64,000 nt of DNA from Gallaecimonas pentaromativorans (GTDB lineage: Bacteria > Pseudomonadota > Gammaproteobacteria > Enterobacterales > Gallaecimonadaceae). The stretch covers positions 100,214-164,213 of the forward strand of contig NZ_RJUL01000010.1 of assembly GCF_003751625.1 (NCBI RefSeq), given 5' to 3'. The notes below the pieces were generated by a model. The model saw only the letters and a list, made by a program, of their open reading frames with translations. It was not told the DNA's origin and ran no database searches. How positions within the stretch are numbered: position 1 is the stretch's first letter; every line of letters begins with the position of its first letter. Shown here one piece after another: positions 17,467 to 27,074 of this stretch. The translations under genes and the position numbers were made by a program.

Positions 17467-18480
17467 TCAGGCTGACGCACGTATCAAGTCGCCATAGTGG
17501 CGCGCCGCCACGTCGGTGTGGGAACGAAGCCGTCCTTTGAGGACGTTCTCCCCCACCTCGAAAAACAAGGGGTTGGCCGGGTCGCTCTGGGGGCCTTTGG
17601 CCTCACCGGCCAAGTGCGGCGGCAGTGAGAGCAGCGGTACCCGCGAATCGAGCCTGGCCGCCATGAAAAAGGCGCAAGACAACCGCTCCACACCTTCGGG
17701 CGGGCTCACCACCCGGTGCAAGGTGGCCCGCAGATAACCGTTGGAGGCAAGCTCCAGTAGCTCACCGATATTGACCACAAAGGCCCCTTCGATGGGCTCG
17801 GCGCTTATCCAGCCCTTATCGGTCTCAACCTCAAGGCCAGACTGGCCATCCTGCATCACCAGGGTGAGGTAGCCCGGGTCTTTGTGGGCACCAACCCCCT
17901 GGCTGGACGCCCCTGTTGCCCGGCCCGGGTAGCGAATGAGCTTCATGTGCTGATAGGGGCCAGCGGCCACGTTTTCGGCAAAAATAGCCGGGTCTTGCTC
18001 CAGCGCCTCGGCAAAGGCGTCCAACAGGCGCACCGTGATATCGCTCAGCCGCTGCTGCCAGTCCAGCAGCGCCGCTTTCATGCCCGGCAACGCCGCCGGC
18101 CACTGGTTAGGGCCATAAAGTCGTTGCCAGGGTTCGTTAATTAAAGACGGAGCCAATGCCGGCTGCTCGTTCATGATATCAAACTGCTCGCGCATGTCCG
18201 GTTTGCCCCGGGTAATTTCACCCTGCATTTTTGTATAGCCACGAAAATGCGGTGAATTGGCCATCTGTACTTCCATCTTTTCTTTTTCGGTTAACCCAAA
18301 AAAGCGGCGGGCCAAATCCAGTATGCCTTTTTGCTCAGCGGCGGAAAGCCCGTGGCCAACCAGATAAAAGAAGCCATAGTCGCGAGCCGCGCTGCGCAAG
18401 GCCTTAAGGAAGTTTACCCGTTCAGATGCAGCGCCGTCGAGCAGGCTCAAGTCCAGCACAGGTAATGTCGGCTTTTTCAT
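17467..18480 (-). CDS. 2-oxoglutarate/Fe(II) oxygenase, isopenicillin N synthase-like
   Basis: 337 aa with the two-domain layout of the IPNS/2OG-oxygenase family: an N-terminal DIOX_N-like region (LPVLDLSLLDG, YGFFYLVGHGL, FFGLTEKEKMEVQM) and a catalytic jelly roll. The iron triad is visible as HKD in GVGAHKDPGYLTLVMQD and the distal His in RATLHRVVSPP, with RLSCAFF supplying the co-substrate Arg. The substrate is unknown. GGAGG five bases before the ATG fixes the start. It is first of a two-gene operon with the gamma-lyase, hinting at modification of a sulfur or amino-acid compound. Confidence 0.88.
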   Translation of the reverse strand: MKKPTLPVLDLSLLDGAASERVNFLKALRSAARDYGFFYLVGHGLSAAEQKGILDLARRFFGLTEKEKMEVQMANSPHFRGYTKMQGEITRGKPDMREQFDIMNEQPALAPSLINEPWQRLYGPNQWPAALPGMKAALLDWQQRLSDITVRLLDAFAEALEQDPAIFAENVAAGPYQHMKLIRYPGRATGASSQGVGAHKDPGYLTLVMQDGQSGLEVETDKGWISAEPIEGAFVVNIGELLELASNGYLRATLHRVVSPPEGVERLSCAFFMAARLDSRVPLLSLPPHLAGEAKGPQSDPANPLFFEVGENVLKGRLRSHTDVAARHYGDLIRASA

Positions 18481-18631
18481 TATCGCCTCCACAAAATAGG
18501 GGATAGCCCGAGAGGAATACCAATGGCAGCCATCCTAGATCTTTTAATTAAAGAACAATAAATAGCCTTTTCTTCTGAGTTAGAGAGAAAAAAGATATGA
18601 GGAAGTAAGGAAGCCTTTCCTTTTAAATGGA

Positions 18632-18641
18632 TAGACGTCTA
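18632..18641. promoter_or_regulatory. Single perfect met-box-like palindrome
   Basis: TAGACGTCTA contains AGACGTCT, the 8-bp MetJ half-operator. It lies in the divergent gap, about 150 bp upstream of the oxygenase/gamma-lyase operon. MetJ needs at least two adjacent boxes; the preceding 8-mer matches only 4 of 8, so binding is uncertain, but the link to methionine genes is suggestive. The rest of 18481-18899 holds a terminator-like hairpin and no convincing gene. Confidence 0.4.
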
Positions 18642-18803
18642 AAAACAAAATGCCGTTTTAATGACTGCGTTAAAAAAGGTATGAACTGGCTCTTACTAAG
18701 ACCTCTGCAACTCAAGGCCCGTGTTGGCAATTGCGCGGTCAGGCTTGCCTTTCTTGTTGTCAGGGCCAAGCACCATGCCACTCTCCACTTAGGTCGAATA
18801 GAC

Positions 18804-18828
18804 AGGCAGCCCCAAGGCTGCCTTTTTT
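18804..18828 (+). terminator. Terminator with no gene in front of it
   Basis: AGGCAGCC, loop CCAA, GGCTGCCT and a T-run, pointing rightward in the gap between two divergent genes. No upstream gene on this strand needs it. It may end a small RNA or act as a leader attenuator for the methyl-accepting protein that starts 72 bases later. Confidence 0.75.
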
Positions 18829-18899
18829 GTCTAATGTCTACAGCAATGGCCAATAAGGCCGATGCAGGACAAAACAATAAGAAATCCAAGGAGAAGGTT

Positions 18900-20417
18900 A
18901 TGTGGCAAGTCTTGGGTAAAAGTATCGTCGTGGGCGGGGTTCTCGGCGTCAGCCTGTGGTGGCCCGGCTGGCCCTGGCTGGCGGTGCTGTTGGCCATGGC
19001 AGCGGTGATGGCGCTGTTTTGGCCCCGCACTCTGGTGGTGGCCGAGCCGCCTAAGCCGCGCCTGGACCCGGCCCCCATCAGCGATGCGGTAACCCGTATC
19101 GCGGTGGAATCGGCCAACGCCTCCCATTTTGTCGACGGCATCAAAGGGCATTTGGGGGAGCAAAAGGCGCTTTCTGCCAAAATTCTCGAGCGGGTAGAAA
19201 GCCTGGAGCAAGCTGGCCTTGCCATGGAACAAGGCGCCAGCGACGCCCGCCAGCAAGTCGACAGCGCCGCCGTTGCCACCGAACAGGGCCAGGGGCAGAT
19301 GGAAAAGCTCAACCAGGCCCGCCATGAACAGCACCAGAAGCTGACCATAGCCCAAAGCCAAGTGGGCCAGCTAAAGGAGCAGTCTGACTCCATCAAGGGC
19401 ATTACCCAATCCATCGAGCAACTGGCCGAACAAACCAATATGCTGGCCCTCAACGCCGCCATTGAGGCGGCCAGGGCCGGTGACCAGGGCCGCGGCTTTG
19501 CGGTGGTCGCCGATGAAGTGCGCCACCTTGCCCAGCAAACGAGGGAAGCCACCCAGAATATCGAGAAGCTGCTCGGCGCCATGGTCGAGCAGACCTACGG
19601 CGTTACCGCCGCCATGGATGCCCTGCAGGCGGTGGATGCCACCATGACCGAGCTGATTGAAGACACCAGCCACCAGTTGCGGCAAATCATGGGGATGATG
19701 GGCCAGGCCCGCGAAAGCTCCCAGACCATGGCCCAGCTGCAACAGGATTTTCAGCGAGACAACGCCGGCATCAGCGGCCATGTGGAACATCTGCACAGCT
19801 CCATGGGCGCCATCGAGCACGCCATCGGCGAAGCTTCCCAGCGCATTTTGGAACTGAGCACCCATACCGAAGGCATTTTCGTGGCCCTGTCCGGCAGCGA
19901 CATTGACGATCAGCACAGCCGTATGGCAAGCGCCGCCCGCCAGGGCGCCGCCGCCATTGCCAGCGCCCTGGAAGGGGCCATCAACGACGGGCAGATAAGC
20001 GAGCAAGAGCTGTTTCGCTTCGATTACAAACCCATCGCCAACACCCAGCCGCAAAAATTCAGCACCGGCTTTGACCGCCTCACCGATCAGCTCTTTCCTC
20101 CTATTCAGGAACCGCTGCTGGCGGGTCTTGATGGCGCAGTGTTTGCGGGCGCCGTCGATATCAACGGCTACTTTCCCACCCACAACAAGAAGTTCAGCCA
20201 GCCGCTCACCGGCGACCCGAAAAAAGACGTGGCAGGCAACAGGACCAAACGCCTCTTTAACGACCGCACCGGCAAGCGCTGCGGCAGCCATACCGAGCCT
20301 TTTTTGCTGCAAACCTACAAGCGCGACACTGGCGAAGTGATGCACGATATCTCGGCGCCCATTTACGTGCGGGGCCGGCATTGGGGCGGTTTTCGTATCG
20401 GCTACCACAGCCGCTGA
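18900..20417 (+). CDS. Methyl-accepting protein with C-terminal sensor domain
   Basis: 505 aa from the ATG after AAGGAGAAGGTT; the upstream open frame crosses a terminator and is not coding. Two close membrane helices (residues about 8-45) leave no periplasmic domain. The coiled-coil signalling domain has the canonical tip [19 protein letters not shown]...[17 protein letters not shown]. After it, the last 130 residues form a separate sensor-like domain ([56 protein letters not shown]), related to Cache/PAS-type domains found at the C-terminus of some receptors. It therefore probably senses a cytosolic signal and feeds CheA-type or other output. No che genes are near. Confidence 0.87.
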   Translation: MWQVLGKSIVVGGVLGVSLWWPGWPWLAVLLAMAAVMALFWPRTLVVAEPPKPRLDPAPISDAVTRIAVESANASHFVDGIKGHLGEQKALSAKILERVESLEQAGLAMEQGASDARQQVDSAAVATEQGQGQMEKLNQARHEQHQKLTIAQSQVGQLKEQSDSIKGITQSIEQLAEQTNMLALNAAIEAARAGDQGRGFAVVADEVRHLAQQTREATQNIEKLLGAMVEQTYGVTAAMDALQAVDATMTELIEDTSHQLRQIMGMMGQARESSQTMAQLQQDFQRDNAGISGHVEHLHSSMGAIEHAIGEASQRILELSTHTEGIFVALSGSDIDDQHSRMASAARQGAAAIASALEGAINDGQISEQELFRFDYKPIANTQPQKFSTGFDRLTDQLFPPIQEPLLAGLDGAVFAGAVDINGYFPTHNKKFSQPLTGDPKKDVAGNRTKRLFNDRTGKRCGSHTEPFLLQTYKRDTGEVMHDISAPIYVRGRHWGGFRIGYHSR

Positions 20418-20496
20418 GCCGTTGGGCGAGTCCGGCTTGCCCTGCCTGGGCAGCCGGGCGTAGGCTGGGTTTTTCTATGGCCACGGAGTTAACGCC

Positions 20497-21465
20497 ATGA
20501 AACCCAACGTCTTTGTATTTAGCCGCCTGAGCGATGAACACCTGGCGGAGCTCAGCGAGCGCTACCAGGTCACGGTGCTGGACCCCAAAGGGGATATCGA
20601 CGCCCAGTACGCCGCCGCCCTGCCAAGCGCCCAGGGCATGATAGGGGTTGGCCGCAAGCTTGGCCCCGCACAGCTTGCCCAGGCTGGGCAGTTAAAGGTG
20701 GTAAGCTCTATCTCGGTGGGCTATGACAACTACGATCTGCCCTACCTCACCGAGCGCGGCATCATGCTCACCAACACCCCTGACGTGCTCACCGAAACCA
20801 CCGCCGACCTTGGCTTTACCCTGCTGATGAGCGCCGCCCGCCGGGTGCCGGAGCTGGACGCCTGGACCAAAGCCGGCCATTGGCAGCGCACCGTCAGCCC
20901 AGAGCGGTTCGGGGTCGACATTCACCACAAGACCCTCGGCATTGTCGGCATGGGCCGCATTGGCGCAGCCATCGCCCGCCGGGGCCATTTCGGCTTCAAC
21001 ATGCCGGTGCTCTATACCGCTAACAGCCCCAAGCCAGAACTTGAAGCCGAGCTTAACGCCCGCTTCTGCGGGCTGGACGAACTACTGCAGCAGGCCGATT
21101 TTGTGGTGCTGGTGGTGCCCCTTGGGCCCCAGACCCGGCATTTGATTGGCGAGCGGCAGCTGGCGCAAATGAAAGCCAGCGCCATCTTGGTCAACGTGGC
21201 CCGCGGCGCCGTGGTGGACGAAAACGCCCTGATAGCCGCCCTTGAAAAGGGCACCATCCGCGGCGCCGGCCTTGACGTGTACGAGCGCGAGCCGCTCAGT
21301 GATTCGCCGCTCTTTAGCTTGCCAAACGCCGTTACCCTGCCCCATATCGGCTCGGCCACGGCGCAAACCCGCGACGCCATGGCGCGCCTGGCGCTGGACA
21401 ACTTCCACCAGGCCATGGCTGGCCAGCGCCCCGCCAACCTGGTTAATGACGAGATTGGGTCATAA
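20497..21465 (+). CDS. ghrB: Glyoxylate/hydroxypyruvate reductase (2-ketogluconate reductase)
   Basis: 322-aa D-2-hydroxyacid dehydrogenase reducing glyoxylate and hydroxypyruvate with NADPH. It aligns along its whole length with E. coli GhrB: SSISVGYDNYDLPYL, TNTPDVLTETTADLGFTLLMSAARR, the NAD(P)-binding HKTLGIVGMGRIGAAIARR, FGFNMPVLY, then the catalytic Arg in NVARGAVVDENALI, Glu in GLDVYEREPL and His in LPHIGSAT. It stands alone, with ACGGAG ahead of the ATG. An active-site comparison with SerA (50952-52178) shows a shorter enzyme without an ACT domain. Confidence 0.93.
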   Translation: MKPNVFVFSRLSDEHLAELSERYQVTVLDPKGDIDAQYAAALPSAQGMIGVGRKLGPAQLAQAGQLKVVSSISVGYDNYDLPYLTERGIMLTNTPDVLTETTADLGFTLLMSAARRVPELDAWTKAGHWQRTVSPERFGVDIHHKTLGIVGMGRIGAAIARRGHFGFNMPVLYTANSPKPELEAELNARFCGLDELLQQADFVVLVVPLGPQTRHLIGERQLAQMKASAILVNVARGAVVDENALIAALEKGTIRGAGLDVYEREPLSDSPLFSLPNAVTLPHIGSATAQTRDAMARLALDNFHQAMAGQRPANLVNDEIGS

Positions 21466-21695
21466 GGTTGTCATCTATCGATTGCGATGATAGAAACCCT
21501 TGCCGCGACACCGGCCCATGGCTGTGTCAGTATTTGCAGCAAGTTACTCAATCACAAGGAATTGCCTGAACCAGACAATCGACTAAGCCGAATGAAACGA
21601 TTTAATTTAGCAATTTTAATCGATTCAAAAAGCCGCTTAGAATAGACGCTGTTTTAGGGAATCTTTCATTCACGACATTTAATCGAGGAGTCGAC

Positions 21696-22262
21696 ATGTC
21701 CGTATCCATCAACACCGAAATCAAGCCGTTTAAAGCCACCGCTTTCAAACAAGGCAAATTCGTAGACATCACCGAAGCCGACGTTAAAGGCAAGTGGTCT
21801 GTGTTCTTCTTCTACCCTGCCGACTTCACTTTCGTATGCCCCACCGAACTGGGCGACGTGGCTGACCACTACGAAGAGCTGCAAAAGCTGGGCGTAGAAG
21901 TGTTCTCCGTGTCCACCGACACCCACTTCACCCACAAAGCCTGGCATGACAGCTCCGACACCATCGGCAAAATCAACTACTTCATGGTTGGCGACCAAAC
22001 CGGCACCATCACCAACAACTTCGGCGTAATGCGTGAAGGCCAAGGCCTGGCTGACCGCGCCACCTTCGTTATCGACCCTGAAGGTGTGATCCAAGCTGTT
22101 GAAATCACTGCTGAAGGCATCGGCCGTGACGCTTCTGACCTGCTGCGCAAAATCAAAGCTGCCCAGTACGTTGCTGCTCACCCGGGCGAAGTTTGCCCTG
22201 CCAAATGGAAAGAAGGCGAAGCCACTCTGGCTCCTTCTCTGGACCTGGTCGGCAAGATCTAA
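21696..22262 (+). CDS. ahpC: Alkyl hydroperoxide reductase peroxiredoxin AhpC
   Basis: 188-aa typical 2-Cys peroxiredoxin; it reduces H2O2 and organic peroxides and is recycled by AhpF. The peroxidatic Cys lies in [15 protein letters not shown] (about Cys47) and the resolving one in [10 protein letters not shown] (about Cys167). Residues T and R of the active site ([12 protein letters not shown]) are present. Length equals that of E. coli. ATCGAGGAG precedes the ATG. The 230-bp upstream region has short inverted repeats (CTATC ... GATAG near 21474) but no site I would call OxyR with confidence. Confidence 0.98.
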   Translation: MSVSINTEIKPFKATAFKQGKFVDITEADVKGKWSVFFFYPADFTFVCPTELGDVADHYEELQKLGVEVFSVSTDTHFTHKAWHDSSDTIGKINYFMVGDQTGTITNNFGVMREGQGLADRATFVIDPEGVIQAVEITAEGIGRDASDLLRKIKAAQYVAAHPGEVCPAKWKEGEATLAPSLDLVGKI

Positions 22263-22274
22263 GTCCCTTTTTGA

Positions 22275-22325
22275 AACCCGGCCCGCTGCGGTGCTTGCGC
22301 ACCCGGTTGGCGGGCCGGGTTTTTT
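22275..22325 (+). terminator. Long hairpin terminator after ahpC
   Basis: AACCCGGCCCGC pairs with GCGGGCCGGGTT across a 25-base loop that itself can pair (GGTGC/GCACC), followed by a T-run. It probably sets a lower level for ahpF than for ahpC. Confidence 0.8.
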
Positions 22326-22361
22326 ACGCCCAAAATTCCGTAATTTGCATAGGACACGCAC

Positions 22362-23903
22362 ATGTTAGACGTCAATTTGAAGAAGCAATTGGACACCTAC
22401 CTGCAAAATATCAAGCAGCCGATCGAAGTCAGCGTGTCCGCCGATAGCAGTCCCAAAGGCCAAGAACTGAAAGAACTGGTTACCGAAATTGCCGGGCTGT
22501 CCAGCCAGATCTCTCTGGTGGAAGCCGCCAATGCCCGTACCCCCAGCATGAGCGTTGCCCCCAAAGGCCAGGCACCCCGCGTGCACTTTGCCGGCATCCC
22601 CATGGGGCACGAATTTACTTCCCTGGTACTGGCCCTGTTGCAGGCCGGCGGTCACCCTTCTAAGGCTGATCCGGCCCTTCTTGAGCAGATCAAGAACATC
22701 AAGGGCGAGTTCCATTTCGAGACCTACATCTCCCTGTCCTGCCATAACTGCCCGGACGTGGTGCAGGCTCTGAACCTGATGGCCAACCTCAACCCCAACA
22801 TCACCCACGTGATGATTGACGGCGGCCTGTTCCAACAAGAAGTGGACGAGCGCCAAGTGATGGCCGTGCCGTCTGTTTATCTGAACGGTGAACACTTCGG
22901 CCAGGGCCGCATGACCCTCGAAGAAATTGTCGCCAAAATCGATACCGGCGCTGCCGAAGAAAAAGCCGCCGCCCTTAACGACAAAGACACCTACGACGTA
23001 CTGGTTGTAGGGGGTGGCCCGGCCGGCGCCGCCGCCGCCATTTACGCAGCCCGCAAAGGCATTCGCACCGGCCTGGTGGCCGAGCGCTTCGGTGGCCAGG
23101 TGATGGACACCATGGGTATCGAGAACTTTATCTCCGTGCCCTACACCGAGGGCCCGAAACTGGCCGCCAGCCTCGAAGCCCACGTCAAGGAATACGGCGT
23201 TGACATCATCTCCGGCCAACGCGTTGCCAATGTCAGCCGCGATGGCGAGGTGCAAGTGGCACTGGAAAGCGGCGCAACGCTGAAAAGCCGCAGCCTGGTA
23301 CTGGCCACCGGCGCCCGCTGGCGCTCCCTCGGCGTGCCCGGCGAAGCCGAGTACAAAACCAAGGGCGTGGCTTACTGCCCGCACTGTGACGGCCCCTTCT
23401 TCAAAGGCAAGAAAGTGGCGGTGATTGGCGGCGGTAACTCCGGTATCGAAGCGGCTATCGACTTGGCGGGTATTGTCGAGCACGTCACGGTGCTGGAATT
23501 TGCCGACACCCTGCGCGCCGACGACGTGCTGGTGAAAAAGGCCAAAAGCCTCAATAACGTCGACATCATCACCAACGCCCAAACCACCGAGGTGCTGGGT
23601 GACGGCAGCAAGGTCAACGGCCTGGCTTACACCGACCGCGTCAGCGGCGAAGCCAAAAAGCTCGATTTGGCCGGTGTCTTCGTGCAAATCGGCCTGGTGC
23701 CCAACACCGAGTTCTTGAAAGAGAGCGAGATTGAACTGACCCGCTTTGGCGAAGTGATCATCGACGCCAAAGGCGCCACCTCCCTGCCGGGTGTGTTCGC
23801 CGCCGGCGACGCCACCACCGTGCCCTACAAGCAGATCGTCATCTCCATGGGCGCCGGTGCCACTGCGGCCCTGTCCGCCTTCGACTACCTCATTCGCAGC
23901 TAA
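22362..23903 (+). CDS. ahpF: AhpC reductase (NADH-dependent flavoprotein) AhpF
   Basis: 513 aa. An N-terminal tandem thioredoxin-fold domain carries the dithiol SCHNCPDVV (about residue 127-132). The thioredoxin-reductase-like part follows, with FAD-binding [21 protein letters not shown], the redox pair in [17 protein letters not shown]-binding [19 protein letters not shown] and [17 protein letters not shown]. AhpF passes electrons from NADH to AhpC. E. coli AhpF is 521 aa. The gene follows ahpC by 100 bases across a terminator, the usual order. Confidence 0.98.
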   Translation: MLDVNLKKQLDTYLQNIKQPIEVSVSADSSPKGQELKELVTEIAGLSSQISLVEAANARTPSMSVAPKGQAPRVHFAGIPMGHEFTSLVLALLQAGGHPSKADPALLEQIKNIKGEFHFETYISLSCHNCPDVVQALNLMANLNPNITHVMIDGGLFQQEVDERQVMAVPSVYLNGEHFGQGRMTLEEIVAKIDTGAAEEKAAALNDKDTYDVLVVGGGPAGAAAAIYAARKGIRTGLVAERFGGQVMDTMGIENFISVPYTEGPKLAASLEAHVKEYGVDIISGQRVANVSRDGEVQVALESGATLKSRSLVLATGARWRSLGVPGEAEYKTKGVAYCPHCDGPFFKGKKVAVIGGGNSGIEAAIDLAGIVEHVTVLEFADTLRADDVLVKKAKSLNNVDIITNAQTTEVLGDGSKVNGLAYTDRVSGEAKKLDLAGVFVQIGLVPNTEFLKESEIELTRFGEVIIDAKGATSLPGVFAAGDATTVPYKQIVISMGAGATAALSAFDYLIRS

Positions 23904-23921
23904 GCTGGCGAATCACCTTAC

Positions 23922-23946
23922 AGGCCGCCTCAGGGCGGCCTTTTTT
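23922..23946 (+). terminator. Terminator of ahpF
   Basis: AGGCCGCC, loop TCAG, GGCGGCCT with a T-run. Confidence 0.85.
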
Positions 23947-24099
23947 ATTCAACAAGGCAATTGGCGGCTTGATCTGGCGCAAAAAGCCCTGCAAAACGCC
24001 CTTTCTCGCCTAAAGTTCAAATTTAACAATCCGATAACCCATCTACACTGAATAGCACTTCACTCCCTGCTTGCACCTTGTTCCTGACGAGAGGCCAAC

Positions 24100-26520
24100 A
24101 TGACGCTGACCATAAAAGCCAGGCTGATCCTACTAGGTACCCTACTCACCTTTGTGCCCACCGCCGTGGTAAGTATTGTTCTTAGTTACGCGCTGATGGA
24201 CGAAGCCGAAAACTCCCTGCGCCACCAGGCCGAGGGCAAGCTGGTGGCGGTGCGTAATGCCACCGCCAAGCACATCGAGAGTTACTTCGAGACCATCGAA
24301 CACCAAGCAGCCACCATGGCCGCCGAGCCCACCACCATTGACGCCATGAAGATGCTGGCAACGGCTTACCAGGCCTACCCCCAGACCTTGAGTGCCACAG
24401 AGCTGGCCGAAGACAAAACCGGCCTTGCCGGCTACTACCAAAGCCAGTTCGACAATAAATTCAAAAGCATGAACGGTGGCGCCAGCAGCAACCCCAGCGC
24501 GCTGATGGCAGCGCTCTCGGAAAACGCCATTGCCCTGCAACACGATTACATCAGCGCCAACAGCGCGCCGCTGGGAGAAAAAGACAGCCTGCTGCGCGCT
24601 CCGGCCGAGAACAACTACAACCGCCTGCACGCCCGCTTTCACCCCAGTTTCAAGCAGTTCCAGCAGACCTTCGGCTTTTATGACGTGTTTTTGGTAGACG
24701 CTGCCAGCGGCGATGTGGTGTACACCGTCTTTAAGGAGCTGGATTTTGCCACCTCGCTCAAAGATGGCCCCTTTGCCAAGTCGGGCCTGGCCGAGGCCTA
24801 CCGCATGGGCATGACCAGCAGCAGCGCCCAGTTCACCGACTTCGCCCCCTATGTACCGTCCTACAATGCGGCCGCCGCCTTTGTCTCGGCGCCGATAGTC
24901 GATGACGGCAAAAAGATTGGCGTGCTTATCTTCCAGATGCCGGTCGACCGCCTCAACGCAGTAATGACCCACGATCAGCAATGGCAAAGTAACGGCCTTG
25001 GTAGCAGCGGCGAGACCTATCTGGTCGGCCAGGACGGCACCATGCGCAGCAACAGCCGCACCCTGCTGGAAAATAAAAGCGCCTTCCTCGATACCCTAAA
25101 AGCTCAGGGCCAGAGCCCAAGCCTGATTGACAGCATTGGCCAAAACGACAGCACCATGGGCCTTTTGAAGGTGGATAACCCGGCGGTAACCGCCGCCCTT
25201 AACGGCCAAACCGGCTTTACCACCACCCAAGGTGACAACCCACAACTGCTGGCCTACCGGCCACTAAAAATTGGCCAGCAGCACTGGGCCCTTATTAGCG
25301 CCATGAGCCAGCAAGAAGCCTTTGCGCCGGTGGCGCTACTTCGCCAGCACGCCATAACCAAAACGCTGATAGCCTCCGCCGTGGCGCTGCTGGTGGGGGG
25401 CCTTTTGGGCTGGCTGGTGGCAAACCTTATCGTGCGCCCCATCCATACCCTGATTTACACCCTCGATAACCTGGCCAGTGGCGAGGGCGACCTGAGCCAG
25501 CGGCTCAATGTCAAAGGCAAGGACGAGCTGGCCCAACTGGCCGGCAAGGTGAACACCTTTATCGACAAGCTCGACACCACCTTTGCCGAACTGATTGGCT
25601 CGGTGATGCGCTTGGTGCCCATATCCAGCGAACAGGCCGACATCAACGGCTCGCTCTCCGATGCCATCGCGGTGCAAAAACGCGAGGCCGACTCGGTAGC
25701 CCTTTACCTTGAGCGCACCGACGAAGCCAGCAAGGTAGTAGACAGCGAGCTGGTGGCCATTACCGACGCCACCTCCCAGGGCAATAAAACCGTGGACGAC
25801 AGCCACCGGGTGGTGGAGTCGGCTGCCGACACCATGCACCAGCTCTCCGGCAGCATGGCGGAGATGGTCTCGGCCATCGATCTTTTAAAAGGTGACACTG
25901 ACCGCATCGCCAAGGTGATTGACGTTATCAACAGCATCTCCGAACGGACCAACCTTTTGGCCCTTAACGCCGCCATCGAGGCAGCCCGCGCCGGGGAAGC
26001 CGGCCGCGGCTTTGCGGTGGTGGCCGACGAGGTGCGTAACCTGGCGGCCAAGACCCGGGAGTCCACCGGTGAGGTAACCGACATGGTTCACACCATCCAG
26101 ACCAGCACCATGAAGGTGGTACGGCTGATGGAAGAAGGTAAACACAACCTGGACAACTCGTCCGAGCGGATGAGCGAAGCCACCGAGCAGCTGAGCTCGG
26201 TAACCCAGGCCATGGGCGCCATCAGCCAGCGGGTGGACAACATCAACGAGGCCATCCAGACCCAACAGGCGATTTTTAGCAAGGTGTCGGGGCATTACGA
26301 CGAAATGAACGCCAGCTTTGCCCAGGCTCAGCAAACCTCCGAGCTGGCCAATACTCTGGGCCAGGACATTCGTAACCTGGGGGACAAACTCACCGCCCTT
26401 ATTCAGCGCTTCAAGGTGTCCGAAGCCAATTGGTCGACCAAACGGCGCAGTAAAACCCGGGCCAGCGAAGAGGCTGAGCGGCAAATCAAAGACGAGCTGG
26501 CGCTGCGGCGCCGGGCCTGA
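24100..26520 (+). CDS. Methyl-accepting chemotaxis protein, large periplasmic sensor
   Basis: 806 aa. Membrane segment 1 (residues about 8-30) leads to a 370-residue periplasmic region typical of double-Cache sensors ([44 protein letters not shown]). Segment 2 ([20 protein letters not shown]) is followed by a HAMP domain ([21 protein letters not shown]) and the signalling hairpin with tip [19 protein letters not shown] and [16 protein letters not shown]. Two-Cache receptors often bind amino acids or other small ligands. There is no pentapeptide tether for CheR. It stands alone, with ACGAGAGG before the ATG and a terminator after the stop. Confidence 0.93.
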   Translation: MTLTIKARLILLGTLLTFVPTAVVSIVLSYALMDEAENSLRHQAEGKLVAVRNATAKHIESYFETIEHQAATMAAEPTTIDAMKMLATAYQAYPQTLSATELAEDKTGLAGYYQSQFDNKFKSMNGGASSNPSALMAALSENAIALQHDYISANSAPLGEKDSLLRAPAENNYNRLHARFHPSFKQFQQTFGFYDVFLVDAASGDVVYTVFKELDFATSLKDGPFAKSGLAEAYRMGMTSSSAQFTDFAPYVPSYNAAAAFVSAPIVDDGKKIGVLIFQMPVDRLNAVMTHDQQWQSNGLGSSGETYLVGQDGTMRSNSRTLLENKSAFLDTLKAQGQSPSLIDSIGQNDSTMGLLKVDNPAVTAALNGQTGFTTTQGDNPQLLAYRPLKIGQQHWALISAMSQQEAFAPVALLRQHAITKTLIASAVALLVGGLLGWLVANLIVRPIHTLIYTLDNLASGEGDLSQRLNVKGKDELAQLAGKVNTFIDKLDTTFAELIGSVMRLVPISSEQADINGSLSDAIAVQKREADSVALYLERTDEASKVVDSELVAITDATSQGNKTVDDSHRVVESAADTMHQLSGSMAEMVSAIDLLKGDTDRIAKVIDVINSISERTNLLALNAAIEAARAGEAGRGFAVVADEVRNLAAKTRESTGEVTDMVHTIQTSTMKVVRLMEEGKHNLDNSSERMSEATEQLSSVTQAMGAISQRVDNINEAIQTQQAIFSKVSGHYDEMNASFAQAQQTSELANTLGQDIRNLGDKLTALIQRFKVSEANWSTKRRSKTRASEEAERQIKDELALRRRA

Positions 26521-26548
26521 AAAAAGCCGCCAACAGGCGGCTTTTTCT
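26521..26548 (+). terminator. Terminator of the chemoreceptor gene
   Basis: A-run, GCCGCC, loop AACA, GGCGGC, T-run directly after the stop; also usable by the converging small membrane-protein gene. Confidence 0.85.
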
Positions 26549-26980
26549 TTACCCCACCCAACCGCGCTTACCGGCCAGTTTTGCCACCAGCAACTGAGCC
26601 AGGGTCAGCACCAGCACAAAAAGCGGCATGGCAAGGGAGCCGGTGCCCAGCACCTTGAGGCTGTCAGCCACCCCAAAGCTGTAAAACTGCTGCACCAACA
26701 CCCCAGCCAAAGACACCAGATAACAGCCAAAAGCCTGGCGCCGCCCCAGCATCAGGGCGCAGGCCCCGGCCAGGCCCGCCACCACCGCCACCCCAAAGGC
26801 CAACACTGACCACCAGGGCTCGCTGGCATAAAGGGCCTGGTGCTCCGGCGGCAAGCGGCCAAGCTCGGGCTTGGAAAGCGCATGAAGGGCAAAGGTGGCC
26901 ACCCCCAGCAGGTTCCACATCACCATCACCCAGGCAAAAACGGTAAACCACAGGGGCTTGTTGTTGTTTTCAATGGACAT
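26549..26980 (-). CDS. Small four-helix membrane protein
   Basis: 143 residues from MSIENNNKPLWFTVF; GGGAGA before the ATG supports this start over a longer frame. Four hydrophobic segments are evident: WFTVFAWVMVMWNLLGVATFAL, WWSVLAFGVAVVAGLAGACALML, AFGCYLVSLAGVLVQQFY and LAMPLFVLVLTLAQLLVA. Between helices 1 and 2 is PPEHQALYASEPWW, a pattern I associate with a small family sometimes mislabelled 'sugar transporter' in databases. No functional residue stands out. It converges with the chemoreceptor gene and is divergent from the ZapE-like gene. Confidence 0.72.
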   Translation of the reverse strand: MSIENNNKPLWFTVFAWVMVMWNLLGVATFALHALSKPELGRLPPEHQALYASEPWWSVLAFGVAVVAGLAGACALMLGRRQAFGCYLVSLAGVLVQQFYSFGVADSLKVLGTGSLAMPLFVLVLTLAQLLVAKLAGKRGWVG

Positions 26981-27074
26981 GTACGTCTCCCAACGACAGG
27001 GCCGGTGCTTTGCACCGAGGCCCGAGATAACGCCATAATGCCAGCATTTCCCGGCGCCAATCCTTATCCAGATC

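Noticed and set aside
18696..18776. 26-codon minus-strand frame ([16 protein letters not shown]...) in the 18.5-18.9 kb gap, with GGAGAG before its ATG
   Set aside because: Too short to judge, no known match and no promoter evident; kept only as part of the uncertain gap.
21466..21695. OxyR site upstream of ahpC
   Set aside because: Short CTATC/GATAG repeats exist, but spacing does not fit the four ATAG elements of OxyR.
22365..23687. 440-aa minus-strand frame antisense to ahpF
   Set aside because: Composition is that of an antisense shadow; ahpF is unmistakable on the other strand.
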